Below are positions 44,740 to 59,193 of a stretch of 64,000 bases of DNA, in pieces (within the stretch, counting starts at the first letter, position 1; each line of letters opens with the position of its first letter). A model generated the notes under the pieces. It did no database searches. It saw only the letters and a program-made list of their open reading frames with translations, and was not told the DNA's origin. Location: contig VUYV01000225.1 of assembly GCA_008711295.1 (NCBI GenBank), forward strand, positions 72,577-136,576, written 5' to 3'. Both the position numbers and the translations under genes were made by a program. The stretch is from Anarhynchus alexandrinus. Taxonomy: Eukaryota > Chordata > Aves > Charadriiformes > Charadriidae.

Positions 44740-46307
44740 CCGTGTCTCATCCCAATAGTCAGGTCACAGATGAGAGGGAGCCTGGAGCGGTGACCTGGGA
44801 AGTGCTCCTCAGTCCATTGTGAAGACAGCCTTTGGACACATAGTTTAGACATCGACTTTGAGTCTTTAACCAAATAACTGCTTAGAAGTATACTTTTATC
44901 CATGTTTCTCATACGTACACGTAAAACTGCATGTGAACACAGGTTATGTCTGCAAGTTCCTTGTAAAAATACCACAAGCAACCTGCCAAAATTCCTGCCA
45001 CAGTACACTGGAGTGATGTGAAGCACACAGGCAATACTCAGTAACGATACTTTAACACGGAGGGTATGCAAAGTCGTGACTTTTCATACCGAAGGGGCAT
45101 ATGGAAACAAAGTTCAGAGGCAAACACGAGCATGCACAGCTTGGGGTAGGAGGGCAAATTTCTGTTAAAATAAAGCCCTTGTTAAAATAAAACCCTTGAG
45201 CTTCGTGAATCCTGTCTACAGTTCTTTTCTCCTCATCCCCAGGCTTAGAGATGTAGCTGGATCTCCATATTACGTCTTCATACTGCTTTATCCATGAGGA
45301 CATTTTGGAGGCATTACAGAATTAGACTGTGATGAAGAATCTATTTGAATAGTTCCTCTGATTTTGCTAAAGTCAACACAGAAGAGAAAACATCATTTTA
45401 AAAAAACATGACTGGGACAACTGTCTAATTATGTGAAAGGTCTGTTTATACCAAGTCTATCACAGGTCCCAAAAAAGGTATTTCCATTCCACTGCAAGCT
45501 AAGGAAAAGTTAGGAACACAGCTCTTCCATGGCCATCCAGTCTGCTCTGACAGACTTTGTTCCTTCTGATAATCATAATTTACTCTGTCAACAAAAGAAA
45601 ATTTTGTGTTCAGATACGCAACCCCAAAAGAGGAAGGAGGCAGGATCCACTTAAATCTCATCTATCTTAAATTTAATATTAACTACACACACTGCACAAT
45701 TATTCTGCTTATTTTTTAGGACTGTCTAAACTTGGTGGTCTCAGAATTCATCAGATTCTTCCCTACTTCCCATTACAGTGTTCACCCAAACACGTTGTCC
45801 TGAAGAAGCAGGCACCTTTCAGTAGTTTTCTGGGGGCTGGACATAGGCAGAGAGCAGAAGAGGGCATCGGAGCTCGCACGGAAGTGGGCAGACTTAGGCT
45901 GTATTAGACTGCTTCCAAGGGTGCTTTTTATTTGTTTTGCGGGTTGTTGGTTAGATCCCAAGTCTGTACCTCCATGCAAAGCACAGAAAATAAACTTCAG
46001 CCCAACACTAATACTTCAGTGCTGTGCATCCTTAATATCACAAGGGAAGTTTGAGCTCCAGCTGCCTAAAATCCCAGCTGTGTCTGCAGCAGGTCACGCC
46101 GAGACCCTTGCAGAAAGGACTCCGGCCAATTTATCAAACTAACATTGGCTGGACGTGCATGCCAAGGGGTGGAGAATGAGCTATGTCATCTACGCCAGGG
46201 AATTGTACAGACCCAAAATTTTTCCCACAACGTATTCCTAGGATCACACCTGAGTGCAAATGAGTAACCCAAAATTAAGGACACAACCCCAATTCAAGTT
46301 TGAGTTC
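44740..46307. other. Intronic sequence with a short tandem duplication
   Basis: TTAAAATAAAGCCCTTG is followed directly by the near copy TTAAAATAAAACCCTTG at about 45165-45200. Otherwise nothing is recognised. Confidence 0.5.
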
Positions 46308-46835
46308 AATGAGACCCCACCTGGAATACTGCATCCAACTCTGGAGCCCTCAACATAAGAAGGACATGGACCTCTTGGAGCACGGCCAGAGGAGGGCCAC
46401 AAAGATGATCAGAGGATCGGAGCACCTCTCCTATGAAGACAGGCTGAGAGAGTTGGGGTTACTCATCCTGGAGAAGGCTCCAGGGAGACCTTATAGCAGC
46501 TTTCCAGTATCTGAAGAGCACCCATAAGACTGCTGGAGTGGGACTTCTTACAAGGGCATGTAGGGACAGAATGAGGAATGGCTTTAAACTGGAAGAGGGG
46601 AGATTTAGATTAGATATTAGGAAAAAAATTTTTACCCTGAGAGTGGTGAGGCACTGACCCAGGTTGCACAGGGAAACGGCGGAGACCCCATCCCTGGAGG
46701 TGTTCAAGGCCAGGTTGGACGGGGCTTTGAGCAACCTGGGCTGGTGGGAGGTGTCCCTGCCTATGGCAGGGGGATTGGAAGTAGATGATCTTTAAGGGCC
46801 CTTCCAACTCCAACCGTTCTATGATCCTATGATTC
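46308..46835 (+). mobile_element. CR1 LINE, 5'-truncated
   Basis: Begins AATGAGACCCCACCTGGAAT and translates to [20 protein letters not shown] in its first part. A deletion and frameshift near 46470 break the frame. The 3' end reads CGTTCTATGATCCTATGATT. It is older than the 7708 copy, judging by more substitutions and small indels. Confidence 0.93.
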
Positions 46836-49800
46836 AGATATAGGCCCAACTTCGAATACAAAGTAGAAATGCTCATGCATGTCCTATTTATTTCAAGAAT
46901 TTTAATGCTCAATAAATCCCTAACTGCACTGTCTGAAATTACTGATTATCAGGGTAGTGGTGAGCGACTCTCTTTGATGAATAACTATTTGTTAGGATTC
47001 TCCCATTGATAGCCCTCTCTGCCCTGTTGGTTTGACCTAGTGACCCACATCCTCATCATGGTTCCTTTCACTTTTTCTTCTTCCAGTTTATGTCTGAATT
47101 CATTCTGCCCTCCTCCCTCTGAGAGACAGACATTTTATTCTCTTGGTGAACTATTCTCATCATTTCTCAAGTACGCTGGCACCTTGCACTAACAATAAAT
47201 CCTCACATCCATGAGAACAGATAAAATTGAAATCTTTGTCATAATAAAACAACCTGCTAGTAAAGGGACATAATTTACAACAATACCATACTAAATTGCT
47301 TTCCACAGTATTAATACATTCAGCGGTTGATGTTTGTTATTCTGCTAAAGTGGTGCCACGTTCTACAGAGAAATTGTCACAAGGAAAGAAATATTAACAA
47401 TAAAACCTCACATAATATTCTGGAGTTAAGACACATCAGCTCATGGACTGCCTGTTCTTCACAGCACCGGCTGCCTTAAGCCATGTTTAACATGAACACC
47501 GATTACTAAAATAGGGAAATAATCTCAGTTCAAGACTTCACGTGCTCTTGTAGTACAAAAAAAAAAAGTTTATTTTCCCTATTTATTACTACTTTAGTAA
47601 AAAACCCGAAGATATAAATAAATGAAACAATTAAATAATTAAATAAAACTCAGAGGAAAAAAAACAGTAGGAAAAGAAACATAAAAGCAAAATAAGCCAC
47701 CCGCATTATTATAATTTGAAACTAGAAAACATGACTGTGATTTTAAACTACTCATGAGATAATTTGCATAATCCCCAGTACTGGTGGAGTGAGTGCAGCT
47801 TTAGAGTGAGATAGAGAGCTTCCGGAGGCATTCCTAAGAGAAAGGAAAAAAAAAAAAGGAAATACTGGGGAATGTACTCAAGTTCCCAGAAAAAGTAGGA
47901 TTTGAACATAATGGATATTGCAGAAGAGTGTTTAAGCCTTGAAGATATTTGTCACTTTTTAATTGCTAATTTGTAAAACAAAAACTATTCTTTTAGTGAT
48001 GGGTTTTGACTGACTCTTAATTGGAATTTCAAAAGGTATTTAAAGATTTTTTTGCTTTTGAACTTCAAAACCAAACCGATTCAAATGGCAATCTTTAAAG
48101 GTTCATTCGTCCCTATAAATAATATTAACCACACAATTTGGGAATGCATGCTAGTGCCCCCATTCCTTCCTAGCATCCACATCCATTTTCTCCAACTATT
48201 CTCTTCATATATCCATACACATACATATCTTCTGAACAACTCTTTTTTGTACACAGCCTGACGCTCAGCCAAGGAACATGTGTTTCCATAGGCAACCCAG
48301 ATCATTTGCATATTTGTTAAAAAATAGTTCGCATAAGATGAAGTATTTTTCTCAAATAATGAGAGCGAAGCGTTCCTCTGGATAAGAGACAAGCATCCCG
48401 TTGTAAAAGATAATCTGCAATAATTTTGAAATATTCACAGAGATAAACCGAGCAGAATTGAACCCCAGGTGTTTACTTTCGAGGGAGATGAATAGTTTAA
48501 AGATTACGTTAACCATATTGATTAGGTCTCCATTGACTGCAACAGGAGCTCATACATTCAGGGACTAATTTATTTGCCTAAATTGAGGTATCCGGGGTCA
48601 TTTGAGGAGCCTTAGGGTATCTAACACATCTACCTACACCAGGCTGATGACACAGGGCTCGGGAGAGACACGTGCCTTTCTTGAAAGGCATCCCGAGGCC
48701 AGGCAAAATGCTCCTGGCCATCTCACACGTAACTGGTGGTGTATTTCAAGGCAAGAGAAACAAGCCCATACCCCATACGCAGACATGACAAAAACCTGAA
48801 CGTCTTTGAATCTGTAGTTGAATCAAATCCCCCAAAACACAGTGATTTGTGTCCGAAAGTTGCCCGTTTCTCTTCCGCAACTATAAAGAGACCAGCATGA
48901 CTAGCTCAGATGTAGTAGCCTACGCTGCAGCATAACCCATACGAATCCTAAGCAAAATCACTAATTAAAAAGTTATCTGCCCTCCTAATAATGTTCAATT
49001 CTTTGTGTACTGCATGCAATAGACACAGAACCAAAAAAAAACAGATTGGGAAACTTGTTTGAAATTTCTGCAACGTTCAGGACGTTTGCCACTCCTACAA
49101 GAAGCTGCGTGGTCCTGCAGAGGTAACCTTTATTCGTCGTCGTTCTCAGCCCCTTCTCCAACCTCCGTTCTTTGAATAACGCTCCGTTTCCATGCAGGTT
49201 CCCTGATGTAAATTCCTATTTATGATTCCATTATGTAAATCAGCACAAACAGCAAATGTGCATCAGAAGGGCATTCCTGATCCAAACTAAAACCTCACAA
49301 GACGCACTCATTCTGCGCTAATTAAAGTCTATTAAGTTCTGAGCTCCATAGCTGCTGATGCTTCAGGGACTCTCAGCTTTCCATTGAAAGAAACTCACAG
49401 CAGGTGTATTGTTTTTATATACTGGCTAATTTTTATATTTTCTCTGAAACACGCACACGTATATGGTATTTTCGTTTGTGGAGCATTTTTTTAATGCCTT
49501 TGTCCTTTACCTTTGTGGTCTGTCCTTCTCCACTGGGCATCAGGTGCACACACAACCTGACTTCTGCCTCTCTACCCACCGACCTTTCGCTCCTGCCAGC
49601 TTTATTTACAAGCATTCTCTCTCCCCTGCCCTCCCAGCAGCCCGACAGGACATCCAGAAGACTCTTTTTGTCACATTCTGAAGAATGAACGCATTATTCC
49701 ACTGGCATGCCAAGTCTTTTCTGGCCCACCGCCTGCAATCCCTCCACCCACACTTCAAGGCACTTTTCCATGCAGCAGATTAAGAAGCTGTTTCCATGCC

Positions 49801-52784
49801 AGGTTGATAGCAATGCTTCACTGCAGAAGATGAACTGCAAAGGATATGGATCCCGCTCCTCCTTCTGTTAACGGGATTTTCGAATTTACGATTCCACTAA
49901 GTAGGGGAAAATGTCAGTTTTAAATATATACTCGGAAAAATAAAACCTGCTGGTACGCTGAAAGAACAAAGAGCAAGGTGCCCTGGAAACCTCATCCCTA
50001 ACCCCAGATCAAAGGAAGGAGTGGGACAGGATCTATCCAAAGCTCGGGAGCAGGCTAGAGAGAGGAGACCAGCTCCGGTGCCAGCTTATGTTCTGAAACC
50101 CTAGAAGCAATGATTCTGCCAGCTGCTCAAACGCTACGGTACCCAGCCAAAAAGTAGCTGGGGGCACAGGCTGCTCCTATACGTTGAAGCAGTAAAGGAC
50201 AGCCAACAGTACATCCCACCGGCCTACCTCGACGCATCTCGCTCTAGCCAGCAGCTCTCCGGGAGCCGAAGACACAGCTGCCAGTAGCCCCGCTTCTCTT
50301 GGCCGGTAGAGGACTTGGCCCAAATTTTGAATACGATTGATTTAGTTACCTCTATAAAATCTGGAGAAGGAAATGCTCAGCTGCTTTGAACTGAAATGAT
50401 TTTTTTTTCCCCAATTGGAAAGGAATAAATTGAGCCTCAGCAAGTTATATACCTATATAATAACGCTCATTTCACACGTTTCCGCCAAATACTGTGATTG
50501 GCGTTTTTCTCTTTAAAAAATCGTGCGGAGCAGTTGGTACAGCTGATTGATTGAAGTCGGTCCAAGTACTGATATTTCTAAGTACTGAGCCAAAGAGATA
50601 TTTATGTTGCGTGCTCCGAAACTGTGGGGACCATTCATTTTTAGGTTGAAGGCTGAAGGGGGTAACTTGGCTTCACCATGAAAGGTCAGCATGAGACCTT
50701 GGTAGGCACCATCGTGTTCCCTCCCCCAAAGAGAAGATGGGCAAGCAGGCAACAAGGAAGCTGTGATGGGAGCCAGCAGACTCTCAGTTTGGACAATAAG
50801 GAGATCAGGATGTCCTGGCACCCCAGGAGAACATCCAGCCTGCATCTAGTCTATACACAGTAGTTGTACACCTGGTTAAAATAATTTTTCTTGATTTTAT
50901 GTAACTCAATAGCACCAGACTTCCAGAAAGTTAAATTTTGTTCTCTACAGGGAAATATGCCGGTCCCTTTGGCTTCACTGGGGTTGTGGACACAAATCTA
51001 AAAGTAGAACTCGATCTCACGATGACATGTAACGGGAGTGAATACATTTTGGTGAACATTTTCGTACTGCGTGTGCACTTACACAACACTTAATTAGGGC
51101 CTGAATATCTAAAATGATCAAAGCTATGTCCTCATAGGCACCAAGACAAAAATACAGCATGAATTACCCCAGAGTCTTTATTCTAAAATTTTTCAAATTC
51201 CTGTCCAGAATCTGGAAAGAATTCCAGATTCAGACTGAAATGCAATATTGTTTTTTACATAACATTGTAATATGTAGGGCGCTTCGGTGAGCCATCTGGA
51301 TGCATATAGGATTAATGTTATCAATCAGGATCTAAAGTAAAATTGTATTATTGATGTCTTCAGGGGTTTAGCATGCAGCAACCACAGAATATTTGAGCAA
51401 TCACAGAATATTTGAGATCACTGGAAAACAATCAACTAAGAAATGGTTGGGAGGAGTATAAAAAAACTGAAATGGAGAACAAGCTCAGCTGAAAGAAATA
51501 AAACTCCTGATGACAGATGGCATTAAGCGGATGATCTTCCTAGATAAGCGTTGGCTCTAATGCTACAACAGGGTTGATAAATATGTTGAACAGCTTGCCT
51601 GGGGCAAGTCAAACAAAGCCCTCGGCAAGAAATTTAAAATGCAGTTTGCCTAACAGAGCAACTAAAGAGGAATTTCTTGGCTCACCATTTTGCCAAGATG
51701 CGTTCTGTTCACACTGCATGAATTCCCAGAGAAACTGTTGGGTTTGCTTCTTTTTCCATAGGAGAAGCAGAAGCCTCATGTTCATTCAAATTAACAAATG
51801 GCCAGGCAATTCATTTCTGCCTGTACGGGAGCTGCTGACATTCGAAGTGCGTGTGGGCACATGTTTGTGTATGTATGTATGTATGTTTGCACAAAATCCG
51901 CACAACAGATTAGAATTATTGTAAAAGGAAAAGCAGACTACCATAATAGAAAGGGAATATTTTACTGTCGAGAGAAAAACTGCCATGTTTTCAGCACGAA
52001 AAATATGCATAACATGTCAGAAGTACAAGTATGACTTTTGAAAAACCCTATAAGACACCAGCACTCAAACTGGGAAAAGCGCTAGAGAGAGAGAGAGAAA
52101 ATGATTCTTAAAATGTGTTTATTCAATCCATCATGAAAGCATGTTACAAGTTATAAATAATACAAAATCAACAGGATTTAAATAAATCTGAAGCCAGTAT
52201 CAAGAATGTTAATAAGGCACAAACCACAGTTGCTCTAAACTTCACAGTTATAGAGGTTTCAGATATTCCCATTTAAATGCAATTTTGATCTTAACCAGCA
52301 GAGAGCAGGGATATACACAAGTCAGTGTATCAAAATACTTTCAAAGATGGCCTTATTCGCTGCCTTTCCCCACCCAATAAGCAGGAATATTTAAACCAAT
52401 TTTATCCTGAGTGTCAACAAAAGGGTTCTCTGGTGAGTCCACATAAAAAGAAAATTCCATCATCAGAATCCTCTGTTGGGAAACTTCTTGCCTCTAATTG
52501 CCAGAAACTGGAAGATAAGGCCCACTCAAAACATCATTTATACTGATCTGAAATGTTCTCATCACACACTGGAAGGAGAGTATGTAAAAACAGTAGAGGC
52601 CAAACCTTCTGACGTTCAGAGATGCATTAGAATGTCCTTCTACCCGTGACACCTACCTCCACCTGGCAGAGCTGCGAGGACAACTGTGCAACATAACTGC
52701 CACCTGTGAGCTGCACCTGAACTGTTCAGAAGCTCATCTTGGGTCTAAAGAATCAGAACGAACACTGTGAATCATTACACAATC
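46836..52784. other. Repeat-poor intronic sequence, about 5.9 kb
   Basis: No CR1 or LTR is recognised over this length. It contains a (TATG)n run at 51868-51887, a GA run at 52084-52098, an A12 run near 47557 and a near-duplicate CACAGAATATTTGAG at about 51384-51415. No exon or RNA gene could be supported. Confidence 0.5.
51868..51887 (+). repeat. (TATG)n microsatellite
   Basis: About four to five perfect units of GTAT followed by GTTTG. A short simple repeat. Confidence 0.85.
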
Positions 52785-53710
52785 TCAGAATCACAGGATG
52801 GTCAGTGTTGGAGGGGACCTCTGGAGCTCCCCCAGTGCCACCCCCTGCCAGAGCAGGGGCACCTCCAGCAGTGGCACAGGACGGCGTCCAGGCGGGTTTG
52901 GAATGGCTCCAGAGGGGGAGACTCCCCCACCTCTCTGGGCAGCCTGTGCCAGTGCTCTGCCACCCGCACAGGAGAGAAGGCCCTCCTCAGGTTGAGATGG
53001 AACTTCCTATGGTCAAGTTTGTGCCCGTTCCCTCTTGTTATGTCACTGGGCACCACTGAAAAAAGACTGTTCCCATCCCCCTGGCACCCTCCCTTGAAGC
53101 ATTGATAAGCATTGATAAGATACCCCCTCAGTCTTCTCTTCTCCAGACTGAAAAGCCCCAAGTCCCTCAGCCTTTCCTCATCAGAGAGATGCTCCAGTCC
53201 CCTCATCATCTTTCTAGGCCTCTGCTGGACCCTCTCCAGCAGTTCCCTGTCCTTCTTGAACCGGGGAGCTCAGAACTGGACACAGTGCTCCAGATGTGGC
53301 CTCCCCAGGGCAGAGCAGAGGGGGAGGATGACCTCCCTCGCCCTGCTGGCCACACTCTTCTTGATGCCCCCCAGGATGCCATTCGCCTTCTCGGCCACCA
53401 GGGCACATTGTGACTCATGGGCATCCTGTTGGCCACCAGGACTCCCAGGTCCCTTTCCACAAAGCTGCTCTCCAGCAGGTCAGCCCCCAACCTGTACTGA
53501 TGCATGGGGTTATCCCTCCCCAGGTGCAGTATCTACACTCGCCCTTGTTGAATTCCATTAGGTTCCTCTCCGCCCAACTCTCCAGCCTGTCCAGGTCACA
53601 CTGGATGGTGGCACAGCCTTCCAGCGTGTCAGCCACCCCTCCAGTTTTGTGTCATCAGCAAACTTGCTGATGGTACACTCCATCCCTTCATCCAGGTCAT
53701 TGATGAATAT
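52785..53710 (-). mobile_element. CR1 LINE, 926 bp
   Basis: Starts on the plus strand with the inverted tail TCAGAATCACAGGATGGTCA and runs to TCATTGATGAATATTCC, reaching back into the reverse-transcriptase region (in reverse: the SKFADD-type block near 53640-53670). The minus-strand frame is open for the last 135 codons ([20 protein letters not shown]), with frameshifts upstream of that. Same subfamily as 5171, 16617 and 23331, and the longest uninterrupted avian-type CR1 here. Confidence 0.95.
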
Positions 53711-56700
53711 TCCTAAAAGTGAATAGGAAGAGAAGTAGATCTTGCAAGCGTGAAGAAAGCCAACTGCTTCTGCGGCTCTGCCTTCTTCCCTAGTCTTGGG
53801 GTACAGGCTTTATTCCAAATCAATCTTCCGCATCTATTTGTTTTGCATTAACCACACTCAGCATTTTCTTAATTAGGAGAAAAAGGTAAAAGAGTTGGAA
53901 GATGTGCAGGGCTCGTTAGGCCCAAACATACACATACAATTCACGGGCTTTACTTCCCAGCTCCCAAATGGACACCAGTGTGGGAACACGCCATGGGAGG
54001 ACACCTGGCAGCAGACGTTGGGATGTGGGGAACCAGGTTTCCTGCCTCCTCTAGAAAGCAAATACTTAAACAGTAATTCACATGCATTTAGCTCCTTTCA
54101 TCCAAAAAACATCAAAGCATAATTAAGCCTCACGTGAACCGTAATTTATGAATTATTACTTTAAGTGCTCCACAACTGAGGTATGAGTGGTCCCAAAGCA
54201 AAGCAAAGAATCCCCTTTGGAAAAATACCAAAAGATCCCAACTAAAAGCTCTTTGTTTAAAATATCTCTTTTTCATGCTGCGACTATTGGGTGACAGAAA
54301 CACCACTTCATAAAACTATGTATTTTCTAACTTTTTCATTCCCGCATTTTGGTTGGTTTGTATCCTTCAGTAAAACTTTGTCTAGATAAAACGTAGCGAG
54401 TTTCATCTTAGTTGTCTTCTTTCAGTGGAATGTAGCTGCAATACAGTAACGTGGAAAATAAGACAAAATAGAGAATTGATTCCAAAAACCCAGAAAATCT
54501 TGATTTGTGATTGCTTTAACATGTTGAGCCAGACATACCAAGTGGTAATCTTGATATTTGTTAGGTTGAGGATAGAACCCATCAAGATTAGGCATAGGAC
54601 AAGAGAAATCAAAAATGTTTAAGAACAGAGAATTCATCCAAAAACTAGCTGAATGTCTCATTCTTGAAGATTTCCATATATAATAACAAACTTATAAAAA
54701 TTTATTTTGTTCTTTGATCGAGTTTCATTCAGGAAACGGAACTAATTCTGTTTACTTGGCATTGTATAAGTAATCAATTCCACTACAGTTAGACAGGTGT
54801 AGAACTGGGAAAAATGAGATGAGAAGGGGCTTCGGGAATTCAAGCCTGAATGCAGACTGTAAAAGATTTTCTCTCTGAGGCTTGTTTTAATCATTACGGT
54901 ATTGCTATTTTCAAACCCACAGCACATAAAAGCCTTCATCGTAGATTTGAATTCCATTGTGCTGAGTTCTGGGTACAAATGCAGAACAAACCAGCAACCT
55001 CTCCAGAAGTATAGTTTTCTATTCACAGGGCCATTCATACCGGTACATTCCATAAACATGAAAGAGAACTGTCACAAATTGTAGAATTCAGGAATTGGAA
55101 TCCAATAAATACACGGGGTTTTTTCATGTTTGGGGTTTTGGGAATGCAACTGAGTGAATGCTCATGGCTGGGAACAATAGGGCATCATTTTCCATGAACA
55201 ACTGAATCACACGCAAAGCAATATTGCACCAAAAATGGCTATGACCCGGAGAAAGAAGTGGTATTCACAAAGTAAGAACAATCAGTCCTTAAGTGCAGAA
55301 TATTTGGATTAAAATTCCATGTCTTTCATGTCTAATTGATTGAAGAGGAGTCTTAAGAAGTACTGTAGGGCCCTCATATTTCTTGGCCACAAAGATGACG
55401 ACTGAAGTGTCCCAAGGACACAGAAAAAAATGTCAGGGTTTATGGTCAAAATTCTGACTCCTTTAACTATTTACTCTGTTTAATTTCCCTTACAAAATAA
55501 ACTATTGGATCAATGAAAATGTGATGAGTACGAATAAAAGCATCAGAAGCTCTTTGCACACCTCTGAAGTTTCCAAAAGTGGAACCAAATCTTAGTCTGA
55601 ATTAACACAGCCGAATGTCGAAGGATACAGTCAATAAAGAATAAATTATGCCAGCTTGTGCACAGATAAATTCGGCCTAACCACTTTTCTATCTCCTTTG
55701 AAGAAGGGAGTAGTTTCTTAATATATTACCTTTCAGAAGTCTGTTAGGGATAAAAAGAACCTCTGGTACAATAACATGTGAAAGAGATTGAGACAGAGCT
55801 ACACGGTCCTATCATCAACCTGATTATTTGCTTCATTGCAAAGCATCACATCTTTAGTTCAGTCATTGATTTGAGGCTTTCAAATCATTTTGTGATCTTC
55901 CTTTGCTCTAAGCATTCCAACACTTGGCAGAGATTCATTTAAGATCATCCTCGGTCATTTGACACACTTTAGTGCTCTGCTACTCAAGTAGAACTTGATG
56001 TACACATAAAATAAGAGATGTCATCAGCGCTGTGTAATCCATTTGATTCTCTTGAAACTGTATCTTTCATATAAATTCATCTCCGCAGTAACAGCGAAGC
56101 CTTATCCCGGTCTTGTGAAAATCTCTGTAATCTCTCGGCAACCTTAGGGAGCTTGAAATATATAGAAGCAAAACAAAATATATTCTACTATTATAAAAGC
56201 AAAGCACCACAAACATTTGGTTACCAGCAAAATAAGAATCACTTTTAGGGCTATGCTGCAGAAAATAATAACTTGTTTACAAAGTTTGTTTACTGCAAGG
56301 AATAGAAATCTTGCCTTTTCTCTCCTTTTTTGATAACTATGGCTAAGTTAAATTAACTGCCATAGACACATTCAGAAAAAGCAATCTCATATTACTTATT
56401 TTATTTATAACCTTAGATTTTTGACAACAATAGAAAGCTGTAGGCACCCTGACAATTATTTAAACTTACAATCTATAATTGCTCAGGAGTGAAAAATAAT
56501 TACATTCAAATAACAAGCAGCCCTTTAGTCCTCCTTTCCCCAGCTCCACAGAAACATACCCTTAACCCTTTTCCAATAAAAGCCCAAACTTCCTTAAAAT
56601 GCCTTCTAAGTCTACCTAGAAGATCATTAAAATTAATCTGTTTTGAACCACAGCTAGCCTTAATGGAAACATAGAATTTCCAAGAGTTATTTTCTCATCT

Positions 56701-58679
56701 GTTAGTAGCCAATAAAATTATGGTACGTTCTCACTTGCAAAAGAGAATAACTCTTTCCTATCCACCCCCAAAAGACAATTACTCAAGAAAATACCAGAGA
56801 AGATTGTTACAGAAAAAACTAATTTATATCCAGAGGAATAGGCAGAGGCCAAATAGATATGTGGTTACTCATTTACCATTTATGCAGTACTTGACGTGCA
56901 CTCATTCCCCAAAAACACGGTATGTCACTCTTGAAAATAAAGTATCTATAATAAACGCTGAGGCAGAGCGTCCGCGCCGCATTGATGGCTCGGCAAAGGA
57001 ATTGCCATTACGCACAGCGAAGTCCATGACCTGCTCACTCTCCAACCCCCGGGATTTCTTAGACATCCTCTAAACGACCTGTGGGCTCTGGCTGCGCTTG
57101 GCAGAAGGTTAAGCTAGAGGGCATCAGGAGGCACAGAGCCTCTGGCTGGTCTGAGGGCTGGAGCAGCACGCTTTTGCTGAAATAAATAGCCTCTGTAGCC
57201 TTGAAGGCAGCTTTTGGTAGAGCCTCGTAATGTGCTATAGACATACGCACTGTCATTCATTAAAGAAGCACCACGGCAGCGGCACAGGAGCCATCGAAGG
57301 TGGAAATTCCCATCTTTCCCATGAAGCTGGATGCGGCCACTGTACAGCGACTCTTTGAACAAGCAAAGATACCCTTATTTTTGCATGCAGCAGAATTTTT
57401 CTCTTTCTTCCCAGGTTTTGAATCAGCAATTATTAAATTTTTTTTCAAAAGCAATGCAATACGTCTTACTTATGGCTACAGCATTTCAGAACAATGCAAT
57501 AGTCAAAAGTGATACATGACAGACGAGCCGGAGATGCAACAGAGTGAACACTGAAGTGGATAATAAATTAGCTTATATGAACTGTGGTCAGAGATCCTTC
57601 TACCAGTGTATTTTGGGGAACTGTAGCTATCCGGCCAAGCGTGGATAACTCAGGTGGCATAGCCATAGAGCCAGAGCTGCGCTGCCCCAGGGTGGAAGCA
57701 GTAAGAGGTCCCTCCAGGCTGTGCCTTCAGCCCATCGGCTCTCCAAGCCCAGAGGCAGAGACATCTCTCACATCCATGCCAAGCTGGACCTGCATCCAGA
57801 AAGGGCTGTTGCCTATTTTGCAGCATTCACTGTGCAATCAGTCATTTTGCCTCATTTGGGGTTTGGGGCTTGTTTTATTTTTGACATACAACTTCAAAGC
57901 AGGTTAGGTTCTATTACTAGAACACATACCGAGCTTGCAAAACTTGCCCAGCTTTACTGTCCAGCAGAAAAAGATTCACATGCTTCTTTAATTTATCATT
58001 TTTTTCTCAAGCAGGAGCTGGTGACAACTGTGGCTTGCATTTGCACGGGTTTCAACACCATTTTCAGCAATGACTCCTGTATTTTCAAATCAGCACACAG
58101 GCTCTAGCTACGTGACTCCCCACAGCTTTAATTAATTTATAATAGAAAAGCAGTCAATGGGATATGGTAGGTGATACACACATGATATATGTGACCTGTG
58201 ACATACAGTATATGGCATAACAGGGATCCATCTCGCAGTTGACAACAGCAGATGCTCAGGGAAGAATAAGAAAAGGACAAATACGCACGACACTTGCCAG
58301 TACAGTGGTCCTAGGCTCTGACTTTTGCAGGATTTCCTGAGCCTGCTGTGGTTTGAATAACTCTCAGTGGATCTCTCTTCCAGCTATTTCTCCTGGCCCC
58401 ATTTCAACTTGAGAAATCTTCCGTATGCAGAAAATCCTTTGGCAAGGAGACCAACAGTCTTTTATTTTATTCCAGCTTTTCTGATTTATTTTGAAACTGG
58501 CTCCTACTATTTCATCCTTTCTTCTGGTCCCTGCTTCTTACAAGGGGAGATATTCTGCAAAATCAATTCCCTGTTACATTCCCCACGCCTCTCATCGCTC
58601 TGTAGACGTCTCATAGCCCACTAGGTTCTCTCTTTTTCACACTGAATAGTCCTAGTGTACCCTGTCGTTCCTTGTACAG
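53711..58679. other. Repeat-poor intronic sequence, about 5 kb
   Basis: No CR1, LTR or exon is recognised. A more GC-rich part lies at about 56960-57300. The longest frame (57721-58107, 128 codons) has no domain and no splice or promoter context. Confidence 0.5.
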
Positions 58680-58684
58680 AAGAC

Positions 58685-59193
58685 TGTCCTGGTTTCAGCT
58701 GGGATAGAGTTTTCTTCCTAATAGCTGCTGTGTTTTGGATTTAGTACCAGAATAATGTTGATAACACATATTGTTTTAGTTGTTGCTAAGCAATGTTTAT
58801 ATTAAGTCAAGGACTTTTTCAGCTTCCCATGGAAGCTGAGAGGGAGCACAGACAGGAGAAGCTGGCCAAAGGAATGTTCTATACCACAGACTCAGTACAT
58901 AAATAGGGGTTGGCCGGATGGCAGGAATCACTGCTCAGGACAGGAATCACTGCTCAGGATGGGCTGAGAAACCAATCACCAGGTGGTGAGCAATTACATT
59001 GCATCACTCATTGTGTATATTCTTTTACCATTATTATTATTATTTTCTCTTATGTTACTGTCCTACTAAACTGTCTTTATCTCAACCCACAAGGCTGTTT
59101 TTTGTTTTTCTCCATTTTCTCCCTAACCCACCGCGGGGGGAGCGAGTGAATGGCTGCGTGGTCCTAGTTGCCGGCTGGGGTTAAACCCCAACA
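58685..59193 (+). mobile_element. ERVL solo LTR with 5-bp target duplication
   Basis: A 509-bp LTR from TGTCCTGGTTTCAGCTGGGA to AAACCCCAACA, a very common avian ERVL LTR family. TATA-like ACATAAATAG lies near 58897-58906. The flanks are AAGAC (58680-58684) and AAGAT (59194-59198): a 5-bp target duplication with one C/T change. A 21-bp unit (CAGGAATCACTGCTCAGGA) is doubled at about 58920-58960. No internal viral sequence remains. Confidence 0.92.

Noticed and set aside
57721..58107. 128-codon plus-strand frame
   Set aside because: No recognisable domain, low-complexity composition, no promoter or splice context.
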